Source: Sulfitobacter sp. W027 (GTDB lineage: Bacteria; Pseudomonadota; Alphaproteobacteria; Rhodobacterales; Rhodobacteraceae). From it: a stretch of DNA of 64,000 nt. Each line of letters opens with the position of its first letter. Positions within the stretch are counted from its first letter, which is position 1. Both the position numbers and the translations under genes were made by a program. Where the stretch lies: NCBI RefSeq assembly GCF_025143985.1, contig NZ_CP083565.1, positions 130,714-194,713 on the forward strand, read 5' to 3'. Under the pieces are notes generated by a model. It made no database searches, was not told where the DNA came from, and saw nothing but the letters and a program-made list of their open reading frames with translations. Positions 36,335 through 45,549 of this stretch are shown here, one piece after another.

Positions 36335-37597
36335 CTATGGCCCGAAGAACCGCAACGCCTCTGCCAGTGCTGGGCGCGTTAGTGCCGCCTGGTCCAGAGG
36401 GTTACCTGCGCGGATAGCATCATAGGCTTCCCGCAGCGATCTGATCCCCGCGTCTGGCCCATCGGGATGCGCCAGAATACCGCCGCCGCACATGAACATG
36501 AAATCGGGCAGCTCTGCCGCCTCAAGGGTGTGGGGCAAGGTGCCCGCCCATTGACCGGATGAAAATGCTGGCATTACGCGATCATCTACCCCGCTCGCGC
36601 TGAGCGGTTGAAGACAGGCGCGCGCAGCCTCAGTCACCTCGTCCGCAAAATCAACGAACTTGCCACCAATTCCGTGCACATGCATGTGGTCGATCCCCGC
36701 GAGACGGTAGAGCGCGCCGTAAGCCGGAAAACTCATCCCCAAGAGCGGATGGCGGCTCATCGCGCCAAACCCGTTGCGGTGCGCATGGATCGCCAGCGGC
36801 GTATGCGCGCGCAGCGTCTCCATTCCCGACAGGCCACACCAGTTCAGGCTCGCCATGACACAACTGCCCTCCTCGGCCGCCACCAAATCGGCGTGGCGAC
36901 GCATTGCGTCGGTCTCATCCGTGATGTTGAACGCCATCATCACGCGCCGACCGGTGCGGTCCTGCCATTTGCGGATCACCGCCATTACGGCAGGCACACG
37001 CTCAGCCAGCGGAGCGATATCGGGATTGGCACAGACTTCGTCGTCCTTGATGAAATCGACACCGGCGGCGCACAGCTGATCGACAAGCGCTGCGATCTCC
37101 TCGGGACGCATGCCGACATTGGGTTTGATGATGGTGCCAAAGATCGGACCATCGGGCACGCCAAGACTGTCGCGCGTGCCCTTGATCCCGACCGCAGGCA
37201 GGGCATAGCGGGCGCGATAGGCCGCAGGGATCTCCAGCGACAGCAACTTCAGGCCGGTAATCTCGCCGATGTCATAGAGATTGCCCGATACCGTGGCCGC
37301 CAGCGTTGGCAAATTGCGTCCAATATTGCTGGTGGGATAGGCAATGCGCACCCGCGCGCGGCGGAACGGGCCCGACACATCCTTGCGCTCCACATAGGCG
37401 GAGGCCAGCGCAGGTTGTTCCACACTGTCTTCGGGCACGATGGATAAGACCCGCGCCGCTGCGCGCGCCCGCAACTCATCGGTTTCACCGGCAACACGCA
37501 CGAAGGTGCCGCTTGATTGTTCGCCCGCCATCATGGCGGCCACATCCTCCAGCGGAAACGGCGTTTCCAGCAGATATTCGGCGATCACGCGGTCCAT
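36335..37597 (-). CDS. oiaX: RuBisCO-like protein, probable 3-oxo-isoapionate-4-phosphate transcarboxylase/hydrolase
   Basis: 420 residues from the ATG at 37597 (GAGG upstream); a longer start would run into the upstream gene. It is a form IV RuBisCO homologue with Lys158 in GTIIKPNVGMRPEE, the carbamate and metal triad K184-D-D-E in DFIKDDEVCANPD, His in HAHRNGFGAMSRHP and a loop-6 Lys (K313) in HVHGIGGKFVDF. Adjacency to a DUF1537 kinase points to OiaX, which splits 3-oxo-isoapionate 4-phosphate to 3-phosphoglycerate and glycolate in the published pathway. Other RuBisCO-like subfamilies cannot be excluded by eye. Confidence 0.8.
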   Translation of the reverse strand: MDRVIAEYLLETPFPLEDVAAMMAGEQSSGTFVRVAGETDELRARAAARVLSIVPEDSVEQPALASAYVERKDVSGPFRRARVRIAYPTSNIGRNLPTLAATVSGNLYDIGEITGLKLLSLEIPAAYRARYALPAVGIKGTRDSLGVPDGPIFGTIIKPNVGMRPEEIAALVDQLCAAGVDFIKDDEVCANPDIAPLAERVPAVMAVIRKWQDRTGRRVMMAFNITDETDAMRRHADLVAAEEGSCVMASLNWCGLSGMETLRAHTPLAIHAHRNGFGAMSRHPLLGMSFPAYGALYRLAGIDHMHVHGIGGKFVDFADEVTEAARACLQPLSASGVDDRVMPAFSSGQWAGTLPHTLEAAELPDFMFMCGGGILAHPDGPDAGIRSLREAYDAIRAGNPLDQAALTRPALAEALRFFGP

Positions 37598-37604
37598 GAA
37601 ACCC

Positions 37605-38144
37605 TCACCTCGCGGAAAGATCGGGGAACGGGCGCACCGGATCCGAGCCATCCCAATCCACCGACGACGCACGGATCAGATCGAACATCTTGCCTTTGGG
37701 CCCCAAGACCTCGGAAAGCTCGATACAGCTGCCGGGATGGTTCTGTTCGGCGAAGTAAACGAACCGCCCGTTCTTGCCCACGCAACCGCTCATCTTCACT
37801 GTGAAACCCCGGTTTAGCATCCTGTCCAAATCGGCGTCGAAATTCTTGGTCCAGAATGCAATATGTTGCAAACCCCGCAGACCTTTCTCGCGGAAATCAC
37901 GATACATGGACGGCACGTCGTTGCGGATCTGAATCAGTTCCACTTGCATTTCGCCTGAGTTTGCCAGCGCCACGGAGTTGTGTGGCCCGTAACTCCTGCC
38001 GTCATAGGTGTATTCCTCGATCGGCACGCGCGGGTTGTAGAACCATGGGCCAACTCCCATGACCTCGGACCAATGCTTCATACCGGCTTCGATATCATCA
38101 ACAACATAGCCAAGCTGCCGGATCGGCCCCAGAAGGTTGCTCAT
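37605..38144 (-). CDS. VOC/glyoxalase superfamily protein
   Basis: 179 residues from the ATG at 38144, with 8 bases to the dctM stop and 7 to the RuBisCO-like gene. Two beta-alpha-beta-beta-beta modules carry possible metal ligands: Q in IRQLGYVVDDIEAGMKHWSE, E in MQVELIQIRND, H in GLRGLQHIAFWTKNFD and E in SCIELSEVLG. This resembles methylmalonyl-CoA epimerase-type VOC enzymes. Within this operon it could be the isomerase or epimerase acting before the kinase step (inference). Confidence 0.8.
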   Translation of the reverse strand: MSNLLGPIRQLGYVVDDIEAGMKHWSEVMGVGPWFYNPRVPIEEYTYDGRSYGPHNSVALANSGEMQVELIQIRNDVPSMYRDFREKGLRGLQHIAFWTKNFDADLDRMLNRGFTVKMSGCVGKNGRFVYFAEQNHPGSCIELSEVLGPKGKMFDLIRASSVDWDGSDPVRPFPDLSAR

Positions 38145-38152
38145 TTCAGACC

Positions 38153-39430
38153 TCAATTCATTAAGAGTTCGGGCAGCCAGGTCGACAGGGCCGGAACGGC
38201 CGAGACCACAAGCAGCGAAAGAAGAAGCGGGATGAAAAACGGCATCACCCCGGCGATGACACGCCCGATGGGCATGCGTGTTATGATGGTAATCATGTAA
38301 AGGCTCATGCCGACGGGTGGCGTCAGAAGTCCGATCATCAAATTCAGCACAAACACGATACCGAGTTGCAGAGGATCGACCCCCGCCGCGGTCAATGCCG
38401 GGGCGATGATGGGCGCAATGATCAGGATCGCAGCAATGCTTTCCAGCACCATGCCCACCACCAAAAGCAGAATGTTGACCAACAGCAAGAGAACCAGCGG
38501 ATTGTCCGACAGGCCCAGCAATAAGCCCGAAACCTTCATCGGCACCTGATCCAGTGTAAGAACCCATGCAAACAGCGCGGCTGTAGCCACGACGAACAGA
38601 ATGTTCGCCGTCGACTCGGCGGTGTCGCGCAGCGCACCAACAATGCCACTCATTGACAGCGAACGGTAAATGAAAATCCCGATCAGCATGGCATAGGCCA
38701 CGGTCACACCCGCCACCTCGGTCGGCCCGAAGTAGCCGCTGACCAACCCACCGATCAATAGCACCGGCGCCATTAGCGCAGGAAAGGAGATCAACGCCTT
38801 CTTCGCTAAAGCACGGGGATGCACCCGCACTTCGTCGCGCGGCAATCCTGTTACCCGGGCGATGATGGCGACTTGGATCATCAGCAATGCAGTCAGCAGC
38901 AATGCTGGGATGACCCCCGCAATCAGCAGCTTCACCGCAGAGACGTTGGCTACTGAAGCGTAGATGATAATCGGGATCGAAGGCGGAAAGATCGGACCAA
39001 TGGTGGCGGCCGCGACGGTCAGCCCGGCTGCAAATTCTTCGCGGTAGCCTTGGGCCTTCATCTGGTTGATTTGGATAGCGCCAAGCGCGCCGATGTCGGC
39101 CAGAGCGGCCCCCGAGATGCCGGAAAAGATCAGTGACACAAAGATGCTAACCTGTGCTACCGCACCGCGAATGCGGCCAAACATCATCCTTACCAATTCG
39201 AACAGATGGGCGGTCACGCCGGTTGCATTCAACAGGCTGGCCGCAAAGATGAATAGCGGCACCGCCAACAAGGGGGAACTGTCCAGTGCGTTCAAACTGC
39301 GCTGCGCGACGACCGATACCGGTAATTCGTGTGTGACAATCACGATCGCCGACGACAGGCCAAGACACACGGCAATTGGCGCGCCGAGGATGAGCAACAT
39401 AACAAAAATAGAAATGAGGATCAGGCTCAT
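38153..39430 (-). CDS. dctM: TRAP transporter large permease (DctM)
   Basis: 425 residues from the ATG at 39430, overlapping dctQ by 4 bases. It has about twelve helices and DctM signatures: VPLFIFAASLLNATGVTAHL, GISGAALADIGALGAIQI, ATIGPIFPPSIPIIIYA and LIGLLTPPVGMSLYMI. DctM forms the Na+-driven elevator channel with DctQ and receives the substrate from DctP. Confidence 0.9.
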   Translation of the reverse strand: MSLILISIFVMLLILGAPIAVCLGLSSAIVIVTHELPVSVVAQRSLNALDSSPLLAVPLFIFAASLLNATGVTAHLFELVRMMFGRIRGAVAQVSIFVSLIFSGISGAALADIGALGAIQINQMKAQGYREEFAAGLTVAAATIGPIFPPSIPIIIYASVANVSAVKLLIAGVIPALLLTALLMIQVAIIARVTGLPRDEVRVHPRALAKKALISFPALMAPVLLIGGLVSGYFGPTEVAGVTVAYAMLIGIFIYRSLSMSGIVGALRDTAESTANILFVVATAALFAWVLTLDQVPMKVSGLLLGLSDNPLVLLLLVNILLLVVGMVLESIAAILIIAPIIAPALTAAGVDPLQLGIVFVLNLMIGLLTPPVGMSLYMITIITRMPIGRVIAGVMPFFIPLLLSLLVVSAVPALSTWLPELLMN

Positions 39431-39960
39431 AGGGGCAAACCATCTACATCCCGCGCATCGCGGTAGGGCGCTGTCGGGTCTCGCTTTCGAAAAGCATCGA
39501 CGACCCGTAGCCCCGCAATTACCGCCAGCAGCAAGCACCCGGCAAGCGCAAGACTGTAGTAAACCCAGTTGGGCAGCCGCATCGCAGGGGTTAAAAACTT
39601 GCCCGCACGCGGTAGGAACTCGGCAAAGCTCCAGATCATCAGCGCCGAAAAGGCCAACGTCGCCAGGTCGGCGGCCAGCACCAGCCATCGGCGGACCGCA
39701 GGCTGCATTAGGTCAGGTAGCATGGAGACCGATACCAACACCTGACGGCCTGCCAGACAGGGAACGGCAAAGAAAACGAGCCCGATGCCGCTGAACCGTG
39801 CCAGTTCGTCCGCCCACGGCAGCCCAGTGTCAAAGAAATTCCGCGCCATAACCTGCAGCACAACAAGGCTGGCGATAAGCGCCACCAAGATCATCCCTAG
39901 GACCACACCGAAACGAGCGAGCCGCGCAAGAAATGCGCGGCTCATGGTTGTGCTTTGCAT
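39427..39960 (-). CDS. dctQ: TRAP transporter small permease (DctQ)
   Basis: 177 residues with four helices. LVALIASLVVLQVMARNFFD, the conserved W in LPWADELARFSGIGLVFF and the C-terminal SLALAGCLLLAVIAGLRVVD are typical of DctQ. It begins at the last base of dctP and overlaps dctM by 4 bases, so the three are translationally coupled. Confidence 0.9.
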   Translation of the reverse strand: MQSTTMSRAFLARLARFGVVLGMILVALIASLVVLQVMARNFFDTGLPWADELARFSGIGLVFFAVPCLAGRQVLVSVSMLPDLMQPAVRRWLVLAADLATLAFSALMIWSFAEFLPRAGKFLTPAMRLPNWVYYSLALAGCLLLAVIAGLRVVDAFRKRDPTAPYRDARDVDGLPL

Positions 39961-40973
39961 CAGGAGACAGCCGCGATCTTGGCATAAAGATTGCCGTATT
40001 CCGCACCGAATCGCTCATCGACCAGCGCCTTGACTGACGAGCGGAACGCTTCCACGTCCAACCCGTCCTCGGCACCGATCACAGTCATGCCTAAGTCGCG
40101 CAGTTGCTGTGTCTCAGACTCTTCATTGTCTAGAATGGCTTTGGTCGCCTTTTCGCGGGTCTGGTTGGCAGCCTCGCGCACGGCGCCTTTGCTAGCATCG
40201 TCCAGTGCCTGCCACGCGTCTTCATTCATTACTACGACTTCGGCATTGGACATATGACCGGTGAGCATAAGGTGCGATTGCACCTCGTAAAGCTTGACGT
40301 TTAGCACCACGTTCACCGGATTTTCCTGTCCTTGCACCACTCCGGTGGCCAAGGCCGTAGGTACTTCGGACCAGTCAACAGGCACGGCAACCGCGCCCAT
40401 ACCCTCTACCGCGGCAGTATATATCGGAAAAGGCACGGCACGGATTTTGGTACCGGCCAGATCTTCGGGTGACATCACCGCCTTGTTGCAGGTCAGGTTC
40501 CGGCGACCAAAATAATGTGCATAAATCACCCGCACGTTGGCAGCGGCGATTAGCCCTTCGTTCAGTTCCTGCATCACGGGGCTGTCCACATCTGTCACAG
40601 CCATCAGGTGGTCGACGTCGCGGTAAAGATAAGGCGTATCAAGCGCGGCGAACGGCTGGTACAGCGACCCAAGCGCGCCGGCGGTGTTGTGCGAAAAGGC
40701 GATAGTGCCCAGAGAAACCGCCTCAGCCAGTTCCTGAAGTTTGCCAAGCTGACTGTTAGGAAACACTTGCACGTCAATGCTGCCATTTGAAGTTTGACCA
40801 AGCGCCTCGGCGAACCAATCTGCCTGAGCGCCCGCAACCGAAGACACTTCGTTATTGTGGCCGTAGCGCAGGGTGGTCGCAGCCCATGATGGACGCACTA
40901 GAAAGGGCGTGGCCAAGGCCCCTGCCCCGGCCGCAAGCAGCGTGCGACGGTTCATAAAGTCTGATTTATTCAT
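39960..40973 (-). CDS. dctP: TRAP transporter substrate-binding protein (DctP)
   Basis: 337 residues. A twin-arginine leader (MNRRTLLAAGAGALATPFLV, cleaved after RPSWA) suggests Tat export. The mature part is DctP-like: LRYGHNNEVSSVAGAQADWF, VFPNSQLGKLQELAEAVSLG, the Arg that binds carboxylates in KIRAVPFPIY, and VVQGQENPVNVV. It starts the six-gene operon and faces a LacI gene. By context it binds a branched-chain sugar acid related to apionate (inference). Confidence 0.9.
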   Translation of the reverse strand: MNKSDFMNRRTLLAAGAGALATPFLVRPSWAATTLRYGHNNEVSSVAGAQADWFAEALGQTSNGSIDVQVFPNSQLGKLQELAEAVSLGTIAFSHNTAGALGSLYQPFAALDTPYLYRDVDHLMAVTDVDSPVMQELNEGLIAAANVRVIYAHYFGRRNLTCNKAVMSPEDLAGTKIRAVPFPIYTAAVEGMGAVAVPVDWSEVPTALATGVVQGQENPVNVVLNVKLYEVQSHLMLTGHMSNAEVVVMNEDAWQALDDASKGAVREAANQTREKATKAILDNEESETQQLRDLGMTVIGAEDGLDVEAFRSSVKALVDERFGAEYGNLYAKIAAVS

Positions 40974-41130
40974 CGGTTCCCCTCCCAGAGATCTTTTTGA
41001 GGTGTTTTGAGGCCCTCTGCTGTGCAGACAACGATAAAACGCTCGATAATCACCTTATTGACCCAAGGTAGAGACTCGGGCCACCATTCGTCAAAGAAAT
41101 CGGCATGAGGGTTTTTGAGGTTTTTGCGTA
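40974..41130. promoter_or_regulatory. Divergent dctP/lacI-type promoter region
   Basis: 157 bases serve both directions. TTTTTGAGGTGTTTTG at 40994-41009 recurs as TTTTTGAGGTTTTTG at 41112-41126, one copy near each start codon. CGATAA occurs at 41032 and 41044, 12 bases apart. These are candidate binding sites for the LacI-type regulator, but no perfect CG-centred palindrome is visible. Confidence 0.4.
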
Positions 41131-42156
41131 ATGAGGCTAACAAAGGACAACACTAAGCGTCCGCACCTTGCGAAGGTGGCGAGCCTTGCAGGCGTGTCAC
41201 TGGCAACGGCGGACCGGGTGATAAATCGACGCAAGGGCGTTAAAGACCGCACTCGCATCAGGGTACTAGATGCGGCCCGCGACATCGGCTACCTAAGCGC
41301 AGAGGAAGCAAGTCGCTACAACACGGTACGGCCCCTAAATATTACCGTCCTGCTGCCTGCTGGTACGAACCCCTATCTGCGTCTATTGGGCGAACGAGCT
41401 AAAGAACGTATTGGCCAGACCAGTATTGATGCTCCTTTCCTGCGGTGTTTTTTCATCGACAGCTTCAACGCCGCCGCCCTAGTGGAGGCGTTGCATAACA
41501 ACGCAGACTGGTCAGACGGGATCATCTTCTTCGCAATCGAACACCCAGAGGTGCGCGATGCCGCCGCCGAAATCGCAGCGACTGGAACGCGGTTGGTGAC
41601 GATCGTGTCCGACCTCGGCAATTCTCCCCAGATCAGCCACCTGGGGCTGGACAACCGTGCAGTGGGCAGAACCGCCGGGCTGCTGATCGGACGGCTTGCT
41701 GAATCCACCATCGGCTCGGTGGCCTTGGTCGCGGGATCGCGCCACTACCGTGCACATTCCGAACGCGAGGCTGGGTTTCTAAGTCTGATTGACGAGATGT
41801 TTCCAAAACTTAAGGTCGTGGGAATGCGCGAAGGGCACGATGACGCGGCCGAAAATTATCGACATGCGCTGGATTTGTTCGAAAAGGTCCCCGACCTGAT
41901 TGGGATCTACAACGTTGGCGGATCCTCCGGCGGTATCACCCGCGCCATCCGAGAAAAACGACAGACGAAACTCGTGTTCATCGGTCATGGCCTAACCCCA
42001 GACACCCGCCGCGCGATGCTTGACGGAACGATCGATGCCATCTTCGAGATGGACCCTGACATCTTGATCGACCGTGCCATTCGCTGTCTTTCGGAACCCG
42101 CAGCACGTCCTAGACCGCTCAAGCTGGACATCTATTTCCGGGAGAACCTACCTTGA
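41131..42156 (+). CDS. LacI family transcriptional regulator
   Basis: 341 residues. The LacI helix-turn-helix reads HLAKVASLAGVSLATADRVI then NRRKGVKDRTRIRVLDAARD. Residues ~70-330 form a periplasmic-binding-like sensor domain (LNITVLLPAGTNPYLRLLGE, LGLDNRAVGRTAGLLIGRLA, GIYNVGGSSGGITRAIRE). Divergent from dctP, it should control the TRAP-VOC-RLP-kinase operon, released by a sugar acid or phosphorylated intermediate (inference). Confidence 0.9.
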   Translation: MRLTKDNTKRPHLAKVASLAGVSLATADRVINRRKGVKDRTRIRVLDAARDIGYLSAEEASRYNTVRPLNITVLLPAGTNPYLRLLGERAKERIGQTSIDAPFLRCFFIDSFNAAALVEALHNNADWSDGIIFFAIEHPEVRDAAAEIAATGTRLVTIVSDLGNSPQISHLGLDNRAVGRTAGLLIGRLAESTIGSVALVAGSRHYRAHSEREAGFLSLIDEMFPKLKVVGMREGHDDAAENYRHALDLFEKVPDLIGIYNVGGSSGGITRAIREKRQTKLVFIGHGLTPDTRRAMLDGTIDAIFEMDPDILIDRAIRCLSEPAARPRPLKLDIYFRENLP

Positions 42157-42436
42157 TCTGTAAGGCGTGCAAAAGCGCTCTGACACGTAATACCACCACC
42201 AGTTGAGGAAACGATAACGTCAGGTTGTTGACTTTAATCAGGAAAACAAACTTGTGATCATTTTACAGGCTTATTGTGAAGTGGCTGCACAAACTCTCAG
42301 GGCGCGCCAGGATATATCCAGCCTTGAAGACAAGCTATAAAATGTCGAAGAGACGCAGCTTTTCAGGCAAGTTAAAAGCTCTGGAAACGCCGCAGTCACA
42401 AAAATGATGATGCGACGGGACATACTTGTGTTTAAA

Positions 42437-43207
42437 TCAAGCGGAGATCTGACTACTCTCAGCTGGCCCATCGACGATCATCATCGCGCAGCCTCGCGAG
42501 CAGCGCTCAACGCGGCTGTTGATACCATAGAGGCGGCGGATCATCGCGGGTGTGAGTATTTCTAGCGTCGGACCGGTGGCGAGGATCCTGCCCTCGCCCA
42601 AAGCGATGGTGGTCGTGCTGCACCGCATCACCTGATTTAGGTCATGCAAAGCGAGGATCATCACAGCTCCGCTTTCAGCGGCATAGGATTGCAACGCCTC
42701 CAATACCTCGTATTGCCGGTAAAGGTCGAGCGCGGAGGTGGGCTCGTCCATCAGGATAACCCGGGGCCGCGTCACCAGCGTCTGTGCGATCGACACGACC
42801 TGACGTTGCCCGCCGGACAGCTCCGGCAACTGCCGCTCAGCAAGTGCGGTGATGCCCAATCTGGCCAAGACGTCGTTCACGGCCGTCAACTCGGAAGCTG
42901 AAAGTCGCCAGCCGCCCCCACCCTGCTTCAGCGCGAGTATGATGGATTCGTAGACCGTCAGCGCTGCATTCACCCCCGTATCTTGAGGCATGTAGCGCAA
43001 GTCGTCCGCGGCTGCACCGCTGAGGCGCACAGTTCCTGCCCCCCGCATCTGACCTGCAATGCGCCGAAACAGCGTGGACTTACCAGCCGCATTGGCTCCC
43101 ACAAGAGCGGTCAAGCTGCCTCCTGGAATTGGCGGTGTTGTTGCCTTGCTGAGGACCTCATGCCGACCATAGCGCGCACCGAGGTTTTCAAGTTGCAGCG
43201 TCACCAT
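42437..43207 (-). CDS. Iron/siderophore ABC transporter ATP-binding protein
   Basis: 256 residues. Walker A is GANAAGKSTL, with an unusual A-N-A-A where most have N/P-x-G; the signature is LSGGQRQVVSIAQTL, Walker B VILMDEPTSALD and the switch His in ALHDLNQVMR. The order SBP-permease-ATPase and the FecE/FhuC-like sequence mark it as the iron-chelate type. It overlaps the permease stop by 7 bases and is the last gene of the operon. Confidence 0.9.
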   Translation of the reverse strand: MVTLQLENLGARYGRHEVLSKATTPPIPGGSLTALVGANAAGKSTLFRRIAGQMRGAGTVRLSGAAADDLRYMPQDTGVNAALTVYESIILALKQGGGGWRLSASELTAVNDVLARLGITALAERQLPELSGGQRQVVSIAQTLVTRPRVILMDEPTSALDLYRQYEVLEALQSYAAESGAVMILALHDLNQVMRCSTTTIALGEGRILATGPTLEILTPAMIRRLYGINSRVERCSRGCAMMIVDGPAESSQISA

Positions 43208-44262
43208 GCTTTACGCCCCTTGGTCAGAATAAGAGCGGCAAAGAAGGGAACGCCCACCAATGCCGTGATAATGCCAATGGGCAGGACAGCGCCGGGCAGC
43301 AAGGCCTTCGAGAGCACAGATGTGGCCGAAAGGATCAGCGCGCCAGCTAACATCGCTCCAGGCAGGAAGAACCGTTGATCTTCACCCAAGAGAAGCCGTG
43401 CCACATGTGGACCGACAATGCCGATGAAACCTATCGTGCCGACGAAGGAAACCGGCACGGCCGCCAAGAGCGATACGAGAAACAAAGACTCCAGTCTCAG
43501 CCGACGCACCGGCACACCCATTGCCGCCGCGCGCGCTTCACCCAGTCGAACGGCGGTCAGGGCCCATGCCCGGCGAGCAAAGAGCGGCACACAGAGCGCG
43601 AGGACCACCGCCGTCACCGCCACCTTGCCCCAAGTGGCTTTGGTGAGGCTGCCCATGGTCCAGAAGACCACGGCAGATAGAGCCTGCTCCGAGGCAAAAT
43701 ATTGCAACAACGCCAAGGCCGCGTTGAAGCTGAAGACCAATGCGATGCCTAGAAGGATAATGGTTTCGACCGTCACGCCCCGTAGAGTGGACAATCCAAA
43801 GATCAGCAAAGCGGCTGCCATCGCCATCAGAAAGGCATTGATCGGCACCATCAGGGAAATCGCCGCCGGAAAGAGTGCGACCCCCAACACCATCGCCAAC
43901 GCCGCGCCAAAACTGGCTGCTGCCGAAAGGCCGAGCGTGAAGGGACTGGCCAAAGGGTTCGCGAGGATGGTCTGCATCTGCGCCCCGGCAAGCGACAGGC
44001 TTGCCCCGACCGTCACCGCGAGCATGGCCATCGGCATCCGAATGTCCCAAACGACGACCCGCATCTGCACATCCGCATCGGTTGGAGAGACGAGGGTCCG
44101 CAGCACATCTGCCACCGAATAACGCGCCGGTCCCAGTGATACGTCCACCGCGACAGAAAGTATCAGCAAACAGGCCAGCAGAGCCAGAATGAAGATACGT
44201 CGCGTCACCAGCCCGCGGTAGGCGAACGCGGGTGCCGTAGTGTCGGATGTGATACTGGTCAT
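43201..44262 (-). CDS. FecCD family iron-chelate permease
   Basis: 353 residues with about ten helices. VWDIRMPMAMLAVTVGASLS, LAGAQMQTILANPLASPFTL, then GTIGFIGIVGPHVARLLLGE and PGAVLPIGIITALVGVPFFA are the FecCD (BtuC-like) signatures. As a single permease gene it presumably forms a homodimer. Its stop overlaps the ATPase gene. Confidence 0.9.
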   Translation of the reverse strand: MTSITSDTTAPAFAYRGLVTRRIFILALLACLLILSVAVDVSLGPARYSVADVLRTLVSPTDADVQMRVVVWDIRMPMAMLAVTVGASLSLAGAQMQTILANPLASPFTLGLSAAASFGAALAMVLGVALFPAAISLMVPINAFLMAMAAALLIFGLSTLRGVTVETIILLGIALVFSFNAALALLQYFASEQALSAVVFWTMGSLTKATWGKVAVTAVVLALCVPLFARRAWALTAVRLGEARAAAMGVPVRRLRLESLFLVSLLAAVPVSFVGTIGFIGIVGPHVARLLLGEDQRFFLPGAMLAGALILSATSVLSKALLPGAVLPIGIITALVGVPFFAALILTKGRKAW

Positions 44263-44305
44263 TGGTCTGCCTTATTCGACAAGAGGGCTGCGCTGCGCGC
44301 CCTGG

Positions 44306-45424
44306 TTACTTCAGTGAAACCCAATATCCAGGACGGTAGTCGACGGGCAGGAACCTCTCGTGAAGTTCCTTAAGTGTTGCCTCCGCGTCGAGGTCGGCAA
44401 ACAACTCCGGGTGCAACCATGTCGCCAGCCGTTGGACGGCGACAAAGCTATAGGGCGAATTGTAAAACTGATGCCAAATCGCGTGAACCTCGCCTGCCTC
44501 GACGGCCTTAACACCGGTAAAGGCGGGACGTTCCATCAAAGCCTGCAACTTCGCACGGGCCTGCGCTTCGTCCGAGCCTGGCCCGACGCCAACCCATGCG
44601 CCACCGGGGACGTAGGCTTCCCAATTACCGCCGGTGACTATGATTTGATCGGGGTTGGAGGCAATCACCTGCTCCGCGTTCACCGTACCAAATGTCCCGG
44701 GGATGAACGGGGCAGCCATGTTTTCCCCACCCGCCAGTTCGACAATGCGACCGAAGTTGCCGCTGCCGAATGACATGCAGCAATCCTCGGAGTAGCCCCC
44801 TGCCCGTTCGACAAATACCAAAGGACGCTCCAGATCGTTCTGCGCATCGATCACATCTGTGACACGGGCGATCTGCTCTTGATAGAAGTCGTTGAAGTCA
44901 TCGGCACGCTCTTCTTCGCCAAACAATTTACCGATGATTTCCATTGACTTTGCGGTGTGTTCAAACGGCTTTTCGCGGAAATCAACATAAACGATAGGGA
45001 TGTCGACCTTGGCGAGCTTTTCCTCATAGCCTGCCTCATCGGTAGCCGCCTTGGCTTCGAGGTTCATGATCATCACGTCAGGGGTCAGGGATACGGCCTG
45101 TTCAATATCGAATGTGCCATCCTTGAAGCCGCCGAAGGTCGGAATATCAGCGATCTCGGGGAATTTTTCAGCATAGGCCTCATAGCTCTCGGGCGCGGCC
45201 TCATGGAAATCGTCCCGCCACCCCACCACGCGCTCGAATGGGTCTTCGCCGTCCAATACGGCCGCAAAGAAAATTTGGCGTCCTTCGCCGAGAATTACCC
45301 GGTCCACAGGTGTTTCAAGAGTGACTTCTCGCCCTGCAATATCCGTTATGGTGATCGGGTCTGAAAAGGCAGGAGCGGAGAAAAGACACAGCGCACCGGC
45401 GCTCAAGGTGTAGCGAAGGGACAT
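44306..45424 (-). CDS. Iron-siderophore ABC transporter substrate-binding protein
   Basis: 372 residues from the ATG at 45424. A signal peptide (MSLRYTLSAGALCLFSAPAF, cleaved after SDP region) is followed by the class III binding-protein fold: ITDIAGREVTLETPVDRVIL, then SLTPDVMIMNLEAKAAT and GTVNAEQVIASNPDQIIVTG. A Cys pair (SEDCCMSFGSG) is unusual. It is the first gene of the three-gene operon, with likely iron-responsive sites upstream. Confidence 0.85.
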   Translation of the reverse strand: MSLRYTLSAGALCLFSAPAFSDPITITDIAGREVTLETPVDRVILGEGRQIFFAAVLDGEDPFERVVGWRDDFHEAAPESYEAYAEKFPEIADIPTFGGFKDGTFDIEQAVSLTPDVMIMNLEAKAATDEAGYEEKLAKVDIPIVYVDFREKPFEHTAKSMEIIGKLFGEEERADDFNDFYQEQIARVTDVIDAQNDLERPLVFVERAGGYSEDCCMSFGSGNFGRIVELAGGENMAAPFIPGTFGTVNAEQVIASNPDQIIVTGGNWEAYVPGGAWVGVGPGSDEAQARAKLQALMERPAFTGVKAVEAGEVHAIWHQFYNSPYSFVAVQRLATWLHPELFADLDAEATLKELHERFLPVDYRPGYWVSLK

Positions 45425-45468
45425 CAGGAGACCTTTATGTTTGAACTGGCCCATCGACTATTAATTCC

Positions 45469-45507
45469 GACTTAAATAGTCAAGTTTTAATATTGACAAA
45501 AATTGTC
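45469..45507. promoter_or_regulatory. Two dyads in the divergent iron-transport promoter region
   Basis: GACTTAAATAGTC (45469-45481, 4-bp arms) and GACAAAAATTGTC (45495-45507, 5-bp arms) have centres 26 bases apart. They lie between the divergent binding-protein and methyltransferase genes. The second overlaps a TTGACA -35-like box at 45494. Their position suits an iron-responsive regulator; which one is not known. Confidence 0.5.
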
Positions 45508-45549
45508 GTCTTTAACATGGAAGTCATCGACCCGTCTTGGAGCAGACCT

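Noticed and set aside
36608..37447. 279-codon plus-strand frame
   Set aside because: Antisense to the RuBisCO-like gene; composition is full of His, Arg and Gln runs typical of shadow frames.
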